Part shown: positions 34,570 through 48,511 of the stretch, in pieces
Layout of the letters: every line of letters begins with the position of its first letter
Numbering within the stretch: position 1 is the first letter of the stretch
From: Lindgomyces ingoldianus
Lineage: Eukaryota; Ascomycota; Dothideomycetes; Pleosporales; Lindgomycetaceae
NCBI RefSeq assembly: GCF_010093535.1
Contig: NW_022985164.1
Coordinates: forward strand, 1,093,485 to 1,157,484
Reading direction: 5' to 3'
Length of the DNA: 64,000 nucleotides
The notes under the pieces: model-generated
The model's input: the letters and a program-made list of their open reading frames with translations, nothing else
The model's database searches: none
Told to the model about the DNA's origin: nothing
Translations under genes and position numbers: made by a program

Positions 34570-36835
34570 CTAGTCGTCCTCCCAATCGTCATCATAATTG
34601 TGTGCCAATCTTCGATACAAGCGCTCATCGTGCTGGAGCTGAGCGTTTACCCTCCTTGTCATTTTGGGCTCTGCCTCGTCGTTGTCTAAACCGTCATTCC
34701 AAGTATGCACAGTACACGTGCCCTGGGAAGTGCCCCAGCCGTTCCATGAAGTTGCTAGCCAGCATCAGTGATAGCACTTAGCGATAGGTAGATATATGGT
34801 ACTGACCTGCTATAACAGGAGCGTTCGGATGCCAACTAGCATCACGAACGCAAGTCATCCAGGTCCCCCCGTTACGTCCAAAATAATCATACGTGTCTGC
34901 CAGGAGGTTTGGATCTCGCGGTCGCGTATTCTTCGTAGCTTTGAGGACGTCAACCTTACCAGCCAGTGTTGCGTCCAGGTTCCAGATGTACACTGAACCG
35001 TCGTAACTCCCAGAATAAACATATCTAGAATCTGTGCTGCCTGGTGGCGAGAAGTGACATCGGATTAGCGTTTTTAGTACCTTGTGGCCTCGGAATGTGA
35101 CAAGCGAGCAGTCGTGGGGGTGCGGACGGTAGTTGTTGTCGTCGTAGGCGTTCGATCGGTATTCGAAGCGTGTCGTGTATGCATTGATATCAACCTGGTC
35201 AGCCTTATCTTTGCTCATCATCTTCCGCAGATCCCACAGCTTCGCCGTTTGGTCCTTGCCGTTACTAAGCACATAGCGGCCATCGCCTTTACTGTCAACA
35301 TATGTCAAGCCTTCCGTGTGACCCAAGAACACGCCAGCTTCTCTTCCATCCCCCATACTTCGGCGATCCCAGACCTTGAGGGTAGTGTCATCAGATCCTG
35401 AGTAAAGAATATGAGGAGACAATGAATCACCGAAGCAAACAGCATTGACATCATCCTGGTGACCTGGAATGCGGAGAATTGATTGCCGTCGCTCAATGTC
35501 ATAAACGTAGACGGAATTGTCGCCTGTACCAGCTACGATTTCTCTTCCATCGCCCGAAAACCGTATGGACCAGATCTGTTTACTATTAGCAATGTATTAC
35601 TACAATGGAGGGTTTGAAATAAATTTACCCCAAAGTAGGTATGAAAACCCCGAGGGTTATGGGTTCCAATATTGGCGAAATCTAGAGAATTCGGATCCGA
35701 CTCATTATCAGGGTCTGTCGGAGCCAGACACACAATACTTCGAATAGAACTGTACGCTAAGAATCGGTTGTCAGGACTGAGGGATGCGTCTGTGATTGTC
35801 CATTGACCGTAAGGGTACGCCACAGTCTAAAGCTGTTAGAAATGATTCCGCATGATGCCGTTAAAATTACGGCTTCTTACCTTGTAATACTTCCAGTCGT
35901 ACGGGTTAGACGTGTCGTACATGCGCACTCGGAAGTCCTGACCACAAGAGAAAAAGAAGTTGCCATCGTCCGAGAATTGCCCAGAGTAACAACGAGCATT
36001 GTAGTGAATGATTGTGTCGGCTGCAGATTCTGGAATCATGTTTTGTCTTATGAGCCTATTAGCGTTTTTCTGCCGCCCATCACTCCCTAGCCCTAACTCT
36101 CTTCGCATGATATTATATGCCAGTCGCTTTTTTCTCTTCAGGGTGTCCTCGGGACGATTGCTAGAGCCAAATGTCCCAGCATTCATCAGCTCCTTTCCCT
36201 CATTGCTAGGCACTGCCTGGAACGTAGCCCTCCCACGTCCTCTCCTTCTCCTAGGAACAATTGGGTCATAGCCAGTTCCCGGCTCACTCTCTTCGCCGTC
36301 ATCATCATTATCAGCAAACCGACGGCTACGATGCCTTGATGTGTAGTCCGATGCAAATATACGACTGATACCCGCATGACCGAGCAGTTGCATTATCTGT
36401 TCTCGAGTAACTAGAAAGTTATTCATCAGCAATGGATTCGTCAATATCTCTAGAATGACAATTACTGTATATTGGCCGAGGAGGACGTGCTGCCCCACTC
36501 GCCTCTTGTCCGTTATCCCCCTCCTCTTGATCATCATTCTCGGTAAATTCGACCTCGATTTCTACCCCGCTCAGGTTTTCTGCTGCATCTAATCGCGGCT
36601 GGTCAACTCTTGCTCCACCACATATCCAAGTGGGAATCCCCTCTTACATACCATGAAAGCTGGCATCCCCTTCATCATCTTCGCCGTCCTCATCTTCCCC
36701 CAGGGCGGGTATATAGTCCATGTCGTCAGCATCATCATCGTCGTCCTGCCAGAACGGATCGTTAGGGTCGTAGACTATTGTGCGTAGGTCGTCGTCCTCA
36801 CTGGCGGGGTTGTACGGGGACTGCGACGCACTCAT
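34570..36835 (-). CDS. WD40-repeat protein of the LEC14B/DCAF11 type, six exons
   Basis: Spliced minus-strand model: 36835-36652, 36588-36466, 36410-35881, 35826-35629, 35575-34807, 34754-34570 (662 aa). Introns are 53-63 bp. A strongly acidic N-terminus (DDDDDADDMDYIPALGEDED) precedes TREQIMQLLGHAG. WD repeats then run from ARCYSGQFSDDGNFFFSCGQDFRVRMYD to the C-terminus. Clear repeats are LSPHILYSGSDDTTLKVWDRR, GDGRYVLSNGKDQTAKLWDLR and DSRYVYSGSYDGSVYIWNL, with WDxR motifs that contact DDB1. Such proteins are substrate receptors of CUL4-DDB1 ubiquitin ligases (DCAF11 in animals), so a nuclear adaptor role is likely by family. Its 5' end lies only about 0.3 kb from the RIP-mutated block. Confidence 0.88.
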
Positions 36836-37129
36836 GTTGGTACAGCAGTCCACCGGACTTGTGGTAAAGTAGATTCACGGTACGAAGCCCGCTGGATGAT
36901 GTTTAGTATCCCTCGAAGCTATGCCACTTTAGCTGATATGGAAAGCTTCCCCGCTATCTCCGGCACTAATCCCTTCCTAGCTAGCCGAGGCCTGGAAGCT
37001 GTCACACCTTTATCTCAGCTAGCTCAGACGTGAGGAGAGAACCAAGGACGCATTGCTACTCCAAATAGAGTATGGCCTGGGGGGTTAGCGGTTTCTGACC
37101 CCTGTTAGTAGCGTTTCTCTCCTTAGCTA

Positions 37130-40100
37130 TCTAAGGGACTTTTATAATTTTCTTTGTAAATTAACCTACTTTAAAAGCTAAATACAATGTTGTAATTTAT
37201 AATAGTATAATAAGTTTATTATTAACAGCCTTTAAAATTTAATATAATATGTAGATTTATAGTAAGTTTTAATTAAGCTTATTTTTAATAAGATTTAAAT
37301 AGCTTAAAGGCATTAAAAATTTAAATGTGTGTAAAAAAACAACTTATCTATACCCTAATTTTACACGCTGCGCAGAAGCCCCTCTAAGAACCCCCCCTCT
37401 AAGAACATCCACAACCACCACGTTCTATCACGCTAAACCTAGTGCGCTGTATATTATTGCTGCTATAAAACACCTCTAGTTCTTAAACTATAAAAAATTA
37501 CATTAAGTGTTAACCTTTAGTGTAGTAGGTAATTTATTAGGTTTACTTTATTAGTAGTTATTTAGCTAATGTCCCTTTTACTACTATAGCTTTAGCTAAA
37601 ATAAAGAAGAAAAGTAAAAGAAAAAATACATGTAATAAAAAAAATAAGTAGTGTTATATACTTCTCTGCGTTGCTGCTTGTCTACTGTTAGATGTAAATA
37701 CAGCTACTACTCCTACATATAGGCTAGACGCAGTTATGCAAGATTAAATTAACAACTGTAACTTACTTAGCCTAATAAAACTATAAAAATTAGTCTCTAA
37801 GTGCTTAGTTAAGTTTAATGTTTAGTACTAAACACTCCTACTTACCTAAGCTATGTAGGCTATGTTAGGTAAGCAGAAGCTATATAAGCAGCAAGTAAGG
37901 GCTGTCTATAGACTTATATATAGCTTTAGAGATATAATATTAGTAGCTTAAACTAGCTTTAAAAAGAGCGTTGTTTTACATGTGTATTCTATGCTAACTA
38001 GTAATATTACTTTTTAGATTATACTATTATTAAAGCTAAAAAATAAGCAACTAGAGGTAATTAGTTAGTATAAAGGGGCAAAGCCTTATTTAGTTATAGT
38101 GTAGACAAAGGACGCTAACTTAGGTCTCTTCTGCAACATTAAAAACTAAAAATACTCTTATATCTTAATTAGTTTAAAATAAGCTATCTTCTTAGCGTTT
38201 TAGTAACTATTTAATAACACTGTGTTCTACACTAGAGTTAGTCTAGTAGCGTTAAATAAGTGCTATGTTATTAGATAGTAAAAAGACTTCTAAAAGAAGT
38301 ACTTATAGTTTTATAAGCTTTATTAATTTATATTATAAAACACAACCTTCTTTGCTTATATAGCTATGTTTAATTAATAAACTAAAAAAGTAGTTTAAAA
38401 GTTTAGTAGCTTTAAACTAAAGGCTATAGATAATAGTAAAGATTTTATTAAAAGCTTAAAGGTTATTTAAACATCTGTTAATTAGCTAGAAATTATGTAC
38501 ATAATTATTCTAATTAACTATAATAGCAAGGGGACCTACGCCTAGCTACTGCGCATTATTAATAGTAGTTAGAATAAGAATATACCTAGTATCCCTAGTA
38601 ACTTAGCCTTTATACTAAAAACTTATGTGTTTATTAATAGTAGAACTTATATTACTAAAGTTACTAGACTTCTTTAATAATAGCTTATATCCTATAAAAG
38701 ATATACTATAGCATAAGCTAAGAGTATTATCTAGGCATATATAAGTTGTGTTGCAGATGCTAACTAAAAAAACATATATAAAAACTTTAAAAAAGTAAAC
38801 TTTTTTATACAAATTATTATTTACACTACTGCTTTTAGTATAAGTATAGACTTATCTAGTATACAGTAGGTATACTAGTAGGGCATTTTAATTACTTAGG
38901 ATATTAGCAATCTTGTCTAGCGCTTTAGGCGTAGTGCGCGTAGGCCTAGTAAGACTGCTATAGCTGTGCTATACATCCTCTTTTATGCCTTTAACTGCCT
39001 TAGTACTAATTTAACAGACTTAGTTAGCAGTAATAGTGCAAGTAGTAGCGCTATTAGCATAGTTATGTAAATAGTAAAGAGTTAGTAAAGCTTAAAAGTA
39101 AAGCCTTATTATAAAATAACAGCGTTTATGCTTTATTAAGCTATCTTAGTAAATTTACTTAAAAAAGTAGTTGCTAGCAGTAGTTAGAATAGCGCAACTT
39201 CTATAATAAAAGTTATGCTAGAGGTAACTCTAGTAGCTAAAGATTTTTCTAAGATGTTTAAGTTTATAACAGTAATGTTAAAAGATACTTAAAACTACAT
39301 CTAGGCATATTAAAAATATAAGTGTGCTAGTAGGCCTCTTAACTAAATAAATAAGTAACTAGTTTAGTAGGCTACTATTAGTCTTAATTAAAGGGCCTTA
39401 ATTAACTCTAAGTGTTACTATAAGCATATACTTTAGTATTTCTAGAAAGACCTTACTATTAAGTTAATAAAGCGTACACCCCTTTTACTTAAAAAGTGTT
39501 ATACTAGATGTAATCTATATCTTATGCTATATTAGGTTGCTATAGTCCTAGAAACTAAACCTACTACCCTAGGTGCAAATACTAGGGCTAGTGTTATGTT
39601 ATAGTACCTATAAAAGATATTTTAAGCACTAGCCCTTAAGCACTTCCTAGCAGTCTGCAGTATTATAGCTAGTAACATATAAATACTGCCTTTCTTGTCT
39701 ATATTTATGCTAGAACTTATATAATAGGCGCTAGCTAAACTTATAGCTAAGAAAAGAGCTCTAAATAGTTAAAAAGTGTCCTAAATATTTAAAAATAAGA
39801 TAGACTATAATAGCATAAAAGACTGTCTACCCCTAGACTAGCCTTTTATAGAATTCTATCTAACTATAGTTGTCTATAAAGTTAGACAGATTATTTAGTT
39901 ACTATGTTATAAGTTTAGAAATGTAGGTAAGGTTTTAACTACTTTAGGCTTTTTAGCTTATTTATCCTTAGTTACTAGTTTTTAGTTTTATAATAAAAGT
40001 CTTACTATCTAGGCTACTTAACATTAGTTTACTTAATAGTAGTAATAAACTAATTAGTTTATTAGCTTATTATAGTTAGTAAGGCTAGATACCTTATTTA

Positions 40101-41430
40101 TGTCTATAGAATTAAGCATGTTCCTAGATTTACTAATTAGTAGTAGTTCTCCTCCTTCTCTAGACAGTTACATACTAACAGATCTAACAAATTATAGTAG
40201 CTCTCTTATAAATAATGCGTTTGCAATAGCATCTAGTGCTTTTAGTATACTATATTCCCCTAGAATAGAGTTGTATACGCCTGTCTATTATAGGCAGTGT
40301 GCTAGTGCAGTTTTTAGTATACTTAACACTAAGTAAACACTTTGTACTCTAGCTGTTACTAATTAGCCTCTAAGTAGTGCTTCTACAACGCTACTAAATA
40401 TTTCTAAAGACGCTGTTGCTAGTCTCTGTCTTTATTATAGCATTAAGTAAAGTAAGCAGCTAGTGCACTACTCTCTTATTACCTGTTCTCTAAGATTGTT
40501 AAGAAGGACAGAGGGTTTAGCTAGCTCTATAAGGAACACTTAGATTCCCCTAGCTAAGGTTAAGGCATTTTATATTAACTTAATTACACTAATTATAACT
40601 CTAATTTATAAGCAGTAGAAGCGCCTATTTAATAGTTACAACAGCAGTGTATCTAGAGTGTGTATACACTATAACACTGCAGAGCTGCAGCTAGATAGCT
40701 AGAAGTGTTAATAAAATGTTACATTAACTCTAACTATAAGAGACTTAAAGTTATATTAATAAGCACATTAGTTAAAGTTTTACTATGCTTATGCGCTTTT
40801 TTTTATAGTGTAAGGTAATAAATTAGTTAGAGTAGTATTAAAGGTGTAACCTTTAATAGCATAAAGTTTCTACATAGTCTTTTTTTTTTTAGGCTACTAC
40901 ATAGCCTTTTTTTTTTTAGGCTACTACATAGCTTTTTTTTTTCTAGGCACTCTTACATTCTTATTTTTTAAGGTCTATAACATAGGGTTGCTTTGCCTTT
41001 TATAGTATAAAAAAATAAGTTAGCTAGAGTTATAGTAAAGTTATAGTAAAAGTATAATTTTAAAAAGCGCAGTGTTACGCTTTTCTTAGTGTAAAAGAAC
41101 ACATTAGTTAAGGTTATGTTAGATAATACAGCATCTACTAGCAGTATAGTAATAGATAAGAATAGAGAGAGCAGAGTAAAGCGCAAGAGTATAGTGTAAA
41201 AAAGTAAAGTAGAAGGTGCTATATGTTGTTATTAACAATAAAGTTAAAAAGGATATGCTAAGAACTAAAAAGTTGCTAGTATATAATTAAATAGTCTTAT
41301 ATCTAAGCGCTTTACTACATTATAAAGCCTATATCTAGCAACATCTATAGTAACTAATAGCAGGATTTACATTAATAATATATTAAACACTTAGTGTAAA
41401 TCTTAACTTTAGATGTAGGTAGTACTTAGT
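37130..41430. repeat. AT-rich RIP-degraded DNA, left flank of the LTR element
   Basis: Composition changes sharply after about 37130. The sequence becomes dominated by TA, TTA and CTA words, CpA and TpG are scarce, and stops are nearly all TAG/TAA. This is the mark of repeat-induced point mutation acting on both strands. No domain could be read with confidence. The element types that were here are unknown. Small open frames such as 40100-40336 (+) and 40968-41186 (-) are chance survivors. Confidence 0.8.
40870..40948. repeat. Tandem repeat, about 27 bp x 3, with poly-T core
   Basis: Three contiguous copies of a CTACATAG-T(10-12)-AGGCTA unit, at 40870-40896, 40897-40923 and from 40924. The last copy is slightly degenerate. 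Confidence 0.85.
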
Positions 41431-42022
41431 TGTTACGGTCTACGGTTGGACCAGCGTAACTCCACCCAGGATGCTCCACAATATGGTACGGTTGGAGCGG
41501 GACTCGCTTACAGACCAAGCGGAGGACGCGGAAGCCGCGCGACTACCCAAGATCATGGAAGAATGCGTCGTCTAATAGGGGGACAGGACGCAAATCCTAC
41601 AAGTCTAAGGGAGCTTAGCAAGCCCTGCTTAGCAGGCTTAGGTAAGCTTGTCTAGCTCACCTTAGTGTCCCCTGCACATGTATATAGTTTCTATATTAAA
41701 TAACTTTTAGAAGGTGTGTTTAATGTTTAGTTTATTCTCTACATAGACTAAGTAGCATTTAGCTTTCTAAAGAGCTATAATACTATTTATATATCTTACA
41801 CTATATATACCTCTAACCTTGTCTAACAGGACTGTTTAACTCTAGCTTTTCTACTGCTGCACATAGGGCAAACTATAATCTAGTCACTCTCTGTCCCTCT
41901 AATAGCCTAATAGCCTGTACGTAGGACTGTACATTTTACTAGAACAGCCCCTACTATCTGTCCTACTTTCTACTTAGGAATATTACTTAACCTAAGTGCT
42001 TTACAAAGCAAGAATTATAACA
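41431..42022 (+). repeat. Left (5') LTR
   Basis: 592 bp, TGTTAC...ATAACA. The first ~220 bp have ordinary GC content (for example CGGAAGCCGCGCGACTAC) and look unmutated. The inner ~150 bp are C/G-depleted relative to the right LTR. All the differences seen between the copies in the aligned stretches are transitions. Confidence 0.92.
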
Positions 42023-43099
42023 TTAAACACTACTCTTTTTAAAAAGTATAGTAACCTTACAACATAACTTAGATTCTAATATAGCCTACGCTGTGCTATT
42101 AAGATTTACAGAAGTTCCTACTTAAAGTAAAGCTGTTTTAGTAGAATAGATTAACTTTATCTAGAACAACATTAAGGAACTCTAACAAATTAGTAATAAA
42201 GTTAGCAACTTATTAAAACTTAAGTAAGAGATAGCTAACCTTTACTAAAAAACTATAAGTTTATAGAACTCTCTACTCTTAGTTAACTTTTATAAGACTA
42301 ACACCTAAGCTTATTAGATATATAAACTATAAGTAAAACTAGCTAAAGTTTAGAATATTTTAATAGATAAAGTAAGTGTTGTAGCTAAAAAGGCTTTAAG
42401 ACTAGCCCTTTTAAAGCTTTTTAAAAAATTATTAAAGGACCTCTAACTATTCTTTACTAGATGCTACCTTTATATGTAATACAACAAAGAAGCATTTTAG
42501 ACTAATGCAGAAATAATCTCCTAGATAGGATTACATTTAGAGGGCCCCCCTACAATCTAGTTTTAACCCTACGCTAATAATTAAATAGACTTTAAAGCTA
42601 ATAGCGCCTCTTTTAACTCTAAAACTAAGAAAGTATTTAGCAGTATTAAAAACTTTAAATTAGCCCTATTAGCTATCTATAGGACTTTAGATAAAAAAAG
42701 AATTGCAGCTAATAGACTAGACAACATAAGACAAAGCAGCAGACTAGTCTAAAATTATGCAGCACGCTTTAGAGAACAGATAGCCATCTGTAGATAGAAT
42801 AACTAGAAAGCCCTATGCTGCATGTTTTATAACAGACTAAATAATAAAGTAAAAGATAAGTTTATGCACATAAACTAACTAACTACTCTTAAAAATTATA
42901 TTAAGAAAGCAACAACTTATAACAACTGCTATAAAGAACATAAAAGAGAAAAGAAGTTAAAAGGAACTTTTTAAAAGCTAGAATTTATCTTTAAAAAAAA
43001 AGAGCTTTTATAATATAATAAAAAGCTAATAGACCTTAGCTATGTAAAGCATATATAAAGCCCCCCTTTAAAGAAAAACTAAGTTCTAAGATGTAATAA

Positions 43100-46000
43100 G
43101 CTGCCTCTAATAAAGGAATAATAAAAGTAGTTAAAGGACAAGGCCTACCTAAACTGTAGAAAAGTAAGACACTTTTACTAAAACTACCTAAACTTCTAGA
43201 AAGAGGAGAATAAAAATACTACTATAATAATAAAAGCTATTACTGCTAAATATAGCCTTATAGACAAGGAAATATAGGAAAAACTAGATAACAGACTTTG
43301 CTAGTAATGCAGAGAAAACTATCTTTTAAACAACTGCCCTAAAGCATACTAAGAAGTAGTTATTTAAAATTTTAGTAGCTTTAATATAGTATTATAGAAC
43401 TTTATAATCTTTAAGAGATATAAAGAAGAGACTTAGATCTAAGGATATATTATAAATGTTTAGAAAAAAAAAAAATGTTTTCCCTTTTAAGACTAGACCC
43501 TTAGTACTTTAGTAAAAAAGCTTTCCTAACAGTTTTAGAGATGCAAGTGCTAGAAGTGCAGATTATAACATAACTACCTAAGTAACTGTATAGTCTTGCT
43601 TTACTAAATAAATATAAGCAATAACTACTTAATATTTAACATTATCTAAAGAATAGCTAAAGTTAAATATAATATTATAAATAAAAAAAAGTAATAGTAA
43701 TTTTTTACTAAGATTAAAAACTAAAAGCTAGAATAGCTAGGCAAACCTGCTAGGTTTAAAGTACTATAACTAGCACCTAAAAAACTAGAGACGCTGCTTC
43801 TAGGCCTAGTAATCTCCTAAAAGGCTCTTGTAATATAACAGAACTATAAGTAATATGTTTTTTGCAGAAGCAGTAATTACAGCACTAATAGCTATTAATA
43901 AAAAGAGCACTCTATACAGCTAGTATAAACAAAGGAATATCCTTAGTAGACTTAGAAGAGTCCCCTTAACACACTACATAGACCTAACAATTGTCTATAC
44001 CCCTAGTACTAGTGTACGCGACAGTACTGCGTTAAGCACTAGGACAACAAACATTAAGCAGGATAGTAGCCTACATAGGAAAAGAACTATAATAGTTGCC
44101 TATAGCAAGGAACAGCCTTAGCCTACAAAACTATAAACTGTTACACCTATTAGATAGCTCCTCCTTACAAGCAAGAACTATAAATAAGGTGTAATAAATA
44201 AAAAAATTACAAGTTCTACTATTTTTAATAAAAAGTAGTAAGAAAAGAAGACTACTTAACTTTACATTATCTAGTTAAAGACTATAAATGTAAAGCAGCT
44301 AACTGCTATAATTAAGAGCATTAAATTTATAAGAAAAGAAAGAATAAGTTTAATAATAACTTATAAGATATTAATCCTTATCCTCTTCCTAACAAAAAGG
44401 TTAAACACAACATATTAGTAGTAATTACAGTAGGATAAAGGGCAGGACATAGTCTAATAACTACCTTTATGTATAAAGGTTAGCCTAGACTAGCCCTTGT
44501 AGACAGTAGATGCACCTTTACTACTATAGACAAGGACTAGGTAGATAACTAAGGCATACTATTCTGCATAAAAAAAAACCTGTTTAAGGTAACTTTTACT
44601 AATGCTTTATTAATTAAATATAGTAAAGGGTAGATTAACCTAGAAACCTATAAAAAGGACTTTAAAACTTCTAGTATAAGTAACTAAAGGTCTATAAACA
44701 TACTTAAACTAAAAGGCAAATATAACGTAATTCTAGGCTATAACTAGCTTAGAACGCATAACCTTATAATTAACTAGAAAACTATAACTATAGAAACCTC
44801 TAACAACCACGCACGCATAACCTAGTTAGCATGCTATGACAATAGATGCCTAGTCTATAAACAAGCTAAGCAGGGTAGCAGTTACTACCTTAAGAAAAGA
44901 AAGCCCTAGAGATTCCCTTACTAAGAGCTAAAAACTTAAGTAATAAGAATAATAAAAAAAAAACTTAAGAAAGTCTCCTATAAAAAAATTAAAGCAAATA
45001 AAGATGTAGAATAGATTAGTGTTATATAAGTCTAAAAAAAAAGTTAAATTCTACCTAAATACAAAGACTACAGGGACATGTTTAAAACACTAGAAGACCC
45101 TAGAGAACTACTACTACACTAGCCTTAGAACTATGCTATTAACTTAATAAAAGATTATAACCTAAAGACGCATAAGCTCTGCCTTTTAACTAGGGCACAG
45201 AAGAAGGCTTTATAAGAATATGTTAATAGGATGTTAGTATAAAGCTACATCTAGAAAAGCTATAGCCCTATAGCGTTAGCAGTAGTCTTTGCAAAGAAGA
45301 AAGAAGGGAAAATATAAGTCTGTTAGGACTATAAGACCCTAAATAATAATATAATTAGAGATTAGTTTCCCCTACTAATTATATAAGATATTATAAATTA
45401 ATTAAAAGGAACTTAGTACTTTATAAAGTTTAACATATAAAATAGATTTAATAAGATAAGGATATAAAAAAGAGATAAGTAGCTTACAGTGTTTAGGACT
45501 TTATAAGGACTCTATAAGCTACTAGTAATGCTGTTTAGCTTAATAAATGCCCTAGCAACCTTCTAGTAAATTATTAATACTGCCCTTAACTTTTACTTTA
45601 ATGTCTTCACCCTAGTATATCTAGACAATGTCCTTATTTATTTAAAAGATACCCTAGAAGACTATGTATAGAAGGTATAAAAAGTTTTAGAATAGCTTAG
45701 GAAGTATAGACTTTACCTACAGCTCTTTAAATGTAAGTTTTATATTACTAAAACAGAATACCTAGAATTTATAATTAATAAAGAGGAAATAAAAATTAAC
45801 CTAGCTAAAGTATAGAAAGTACTAGAGTAGCTAAAACTTATAATAGTTAAAAAAGTAAAAGAATTTCTTAGGCTATTAGGCTATGTTAGATAAATAATTA
45901 AAGACTATTTAAAAATTGCTATACTATTAATAAACACTACTACTAAAGAATAGGTAATAGTAAAGTTTGTCTAGACCCTAGAAATAAATAAAGTATTTAT

Positions 46001-47830
46001 AACACTAAAACAAGCTATAATAGACAAACTAATACTAAGAATGTACAACCTATAACTAGATATAAAAATCCACACAGACGCATTCTTTAGAGCTAGCGGA
46101 GCTGCGCTATATTAGAAATAGGAAGATAGAAAATGGCATCTAGTTGCGTACTATTCTGCTAAATTCTTAGGACCTAAAGCAGGTTACAGCATACCTAACA
46201 AAGAACTAAAAGTAATACTAAACACTATAAAAGTTTAGGCTATAAAGCTACACAGAATAGCAAAACTATTTAATATTATAACTAACTATGTAAATTTAGT
46301 TATATTCTTAACAGTAAAAAAACTATTACTAATGCATGTAAGATAGGCAATAAAACTTGCCTAGTTTAACTGCACTATTAAGCATGTCCTAGAAGCACAG
46401 AACTAGTAGGCTAACACCCTTAGCTAAAGACTAAACTACTTTAATAAAGAAAAGAAAGGAACTAAGAAGTTTACACTCTTTAAAAAAACTAATAAAGAAT
46501 AAGTTTATAACAAACCCTAACTTATAAAAAAATTCTATATGCTTTTAGCTAGTAAGCAAAGATAAAAGAACTTAATCTAAGAATACTATAAATTTCTAAT
46601 GTTTAGACACCCTAGAATAGGCACCCTTTAGAAGAAGCTAAGGGCTGCTATACTATAATAAATACTAAAAGTAAAACAACTATGCATAGAGGTGCTTAGA
46701 GAATGTAATACCTGCAATAAAAACAACTTAAGAAGGCATAAGGCCTATAGACATTTCTAACTAATTAAAGCGCTAAAGCTACTATAGATAATAATTATAA
46801 TAGACTTTATTATAGAATTGCCCCTGTCTAAAGAACTAGGGACAGACAGGATGTGCAACATAATTATAGTGGCCCTAGACAAAACTACTAAATATCTACA
46901 CACTTAGCCCTTAGAAAAAACAATAACAGCTAAGAAGTTTATTTATAAATTAAAGTAAAACATAATATTAGTATATAGATGCCTTAGAATTATTATCTCT
47001 AATTAAGATAAGCTATTTACTAGCAGCTTCTAGAAAGCAGTAATGCAACACCTTAGCATAGCATATAAACTATTAATAGCCTACTACTTACAAACAGACA
47101 GACAGACTAAAAGAGTAAATGCAGAAATAGAAAAATATTTAAAGAAGTACATTTTCTATACTTAGAATAACTAGCTAGAATAGCTTCTAATAGCGCAGCT
47201 AGTAATTAATAACGTAGAATTAGCTATAACTAAAGAAACGCTATATAAAGCTAATTTTAGATATAACTTATACTTTATGTTGCACAGAAGCTAACTTATA
47301 AACTTATAAGAGTTAATAGATTAGCTAATAAACTTATATTAAATACATAAAAGATTAGCTATAGAAGTAAGGTCTAGCAGAGCAGCTATAGAAAAATACA
47401 TAAACAAATTATAATAACTAGGACTAGAAATTAACCTAGAAGACTACATGTATTTTAACACTAAAAATCTTAAGATACCTAGACCCTCTAGAAAGCTAGT
47501 AAAAAAAAGGATAGAACTATATAAAGTCCTCTAGACCTAAAAAGACAACTGCAAGCTTAAGCTTCCCTTGCATATAAAGATACACCTATAGTTCTACATA
47601 TCTAGACTAGAAAAAGCACCTAAAGAGATTCCTTTATCTACATAAAGATAGAAAGATAAGGAAGTAGAATATAAAGTTAAACACATTATTAGTAATTAAA
47701 AAAACTAAAAAGAATTCCTAGTAAAATAAAAAAGGTAGCCTACTAGTAAAAACACATAGAAACTAGCTAAGAACTTAAGGAACACGCAGCTGCTAGTATA
47801 AAAGTACCTTTAAGCTTGTCTAAAAGAAAC
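43100..47830 (+). pseudogene. gag-pol reading frame of the chromovirus, stop-riddled
   Basis: All landmarks share one frame (codon starts divisible by three). Zinc-knuckle-like Cys patterns lie at 43155, 43299 and 43542. The protease LVDS-x-CTFTTID sits around 44499. The RT has RDxFPL near 45360, and a YLDNVLIY box at 45615-45641 in place of the usual YLDD. The RNase H HTDAFFRASGAAL is at 46071 and the CxxC of the integrase zinc finger near 46710. The integrase core IIVALDKTTKYL is near 46860. A chromodomain-like segment (KEFLVK, PTSKNT) lies at about 47660-47800. Stops are TAG or TAA at sites expected to have been Gln or Trp. No net frame change separates 43155 from 47800, so damage is by substitution only. 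The true start, probably about 42.1 kb, is not determinable. Confidence 0.85.
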
Positions 47831-48494
47831 TAGCTAGGTAATAAAGCACCTATATTAAAAGGAACAGTTATGTTATTACTAGATAGCAGTAGCCTTTAGA
47901 GACAAGTCTTAGCTAATAATAGTTAAGAAAAAGAACAGCCCTTTACTTTAGCCTTAAGAGCTTTTATCTTGTTTAAGGAAGATAAGTCCCCTTTTAGGTA
48001 CTTTATATAATAAGCCTCTAGTAGATCTAACAACTTTTAGATATAATTCTGTTTAAAACACTCTCTAGCCTTTGCCTTTAGAGTCTTCTAAACCTAATGT
48101 AACATTTTATTATTAAGGTCCTACTCTTAAGCCTTTATAGCAACTGCTTTTTAAAGAAGTAACTTTCTCTCTTTCTCTAAGTAATCCTACACAGCGTTAG
48201 AAATAAAAGTGTTGCATTTACTATTCTTTTTTACACACTTAACGCACTTATTTAAAGATAAAGTTAACACATAAAATAACTCTAAAAATTAGTAAGCGCT
48301 ATAAGGCCTTATTTTTGTCTAGTAAAGAGGATTAAAATAATAAGTAATATAAGAATAGTAGAATAAACAAAACTAGCAAGCTATTTAGCATAAAAAAGAT
48401 AGATGTTAGGAATGCCTTTTAGCAGAAGGGCACTAATATTATAAATAAGCCCTTACTAACGCAGTTGTGTAAGCAGAGCAGTAAAAGCGCCGCT

Positions 48495-48511
48495 AGGAAG
48501 AAGGGGCAGCG
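48495..48511 (+). other. Polypurine tract next to right LTR
   Basis: AGGAAGAAGGGGCAGCG directly precedes the TGTTAC of the right LTR. Position and purine bias fit the plus-strand primer for reverse transcription. It retains G residues although the neighbouring DNA is RIP-mutated. Confidence 0.7.

Noticed and set aside
41446..41655. 69-codon ORF in the left LTR
   Set aside because: It is open only because the outer LTR escaped mutation. It is not coding in the right LTR and has no domain.
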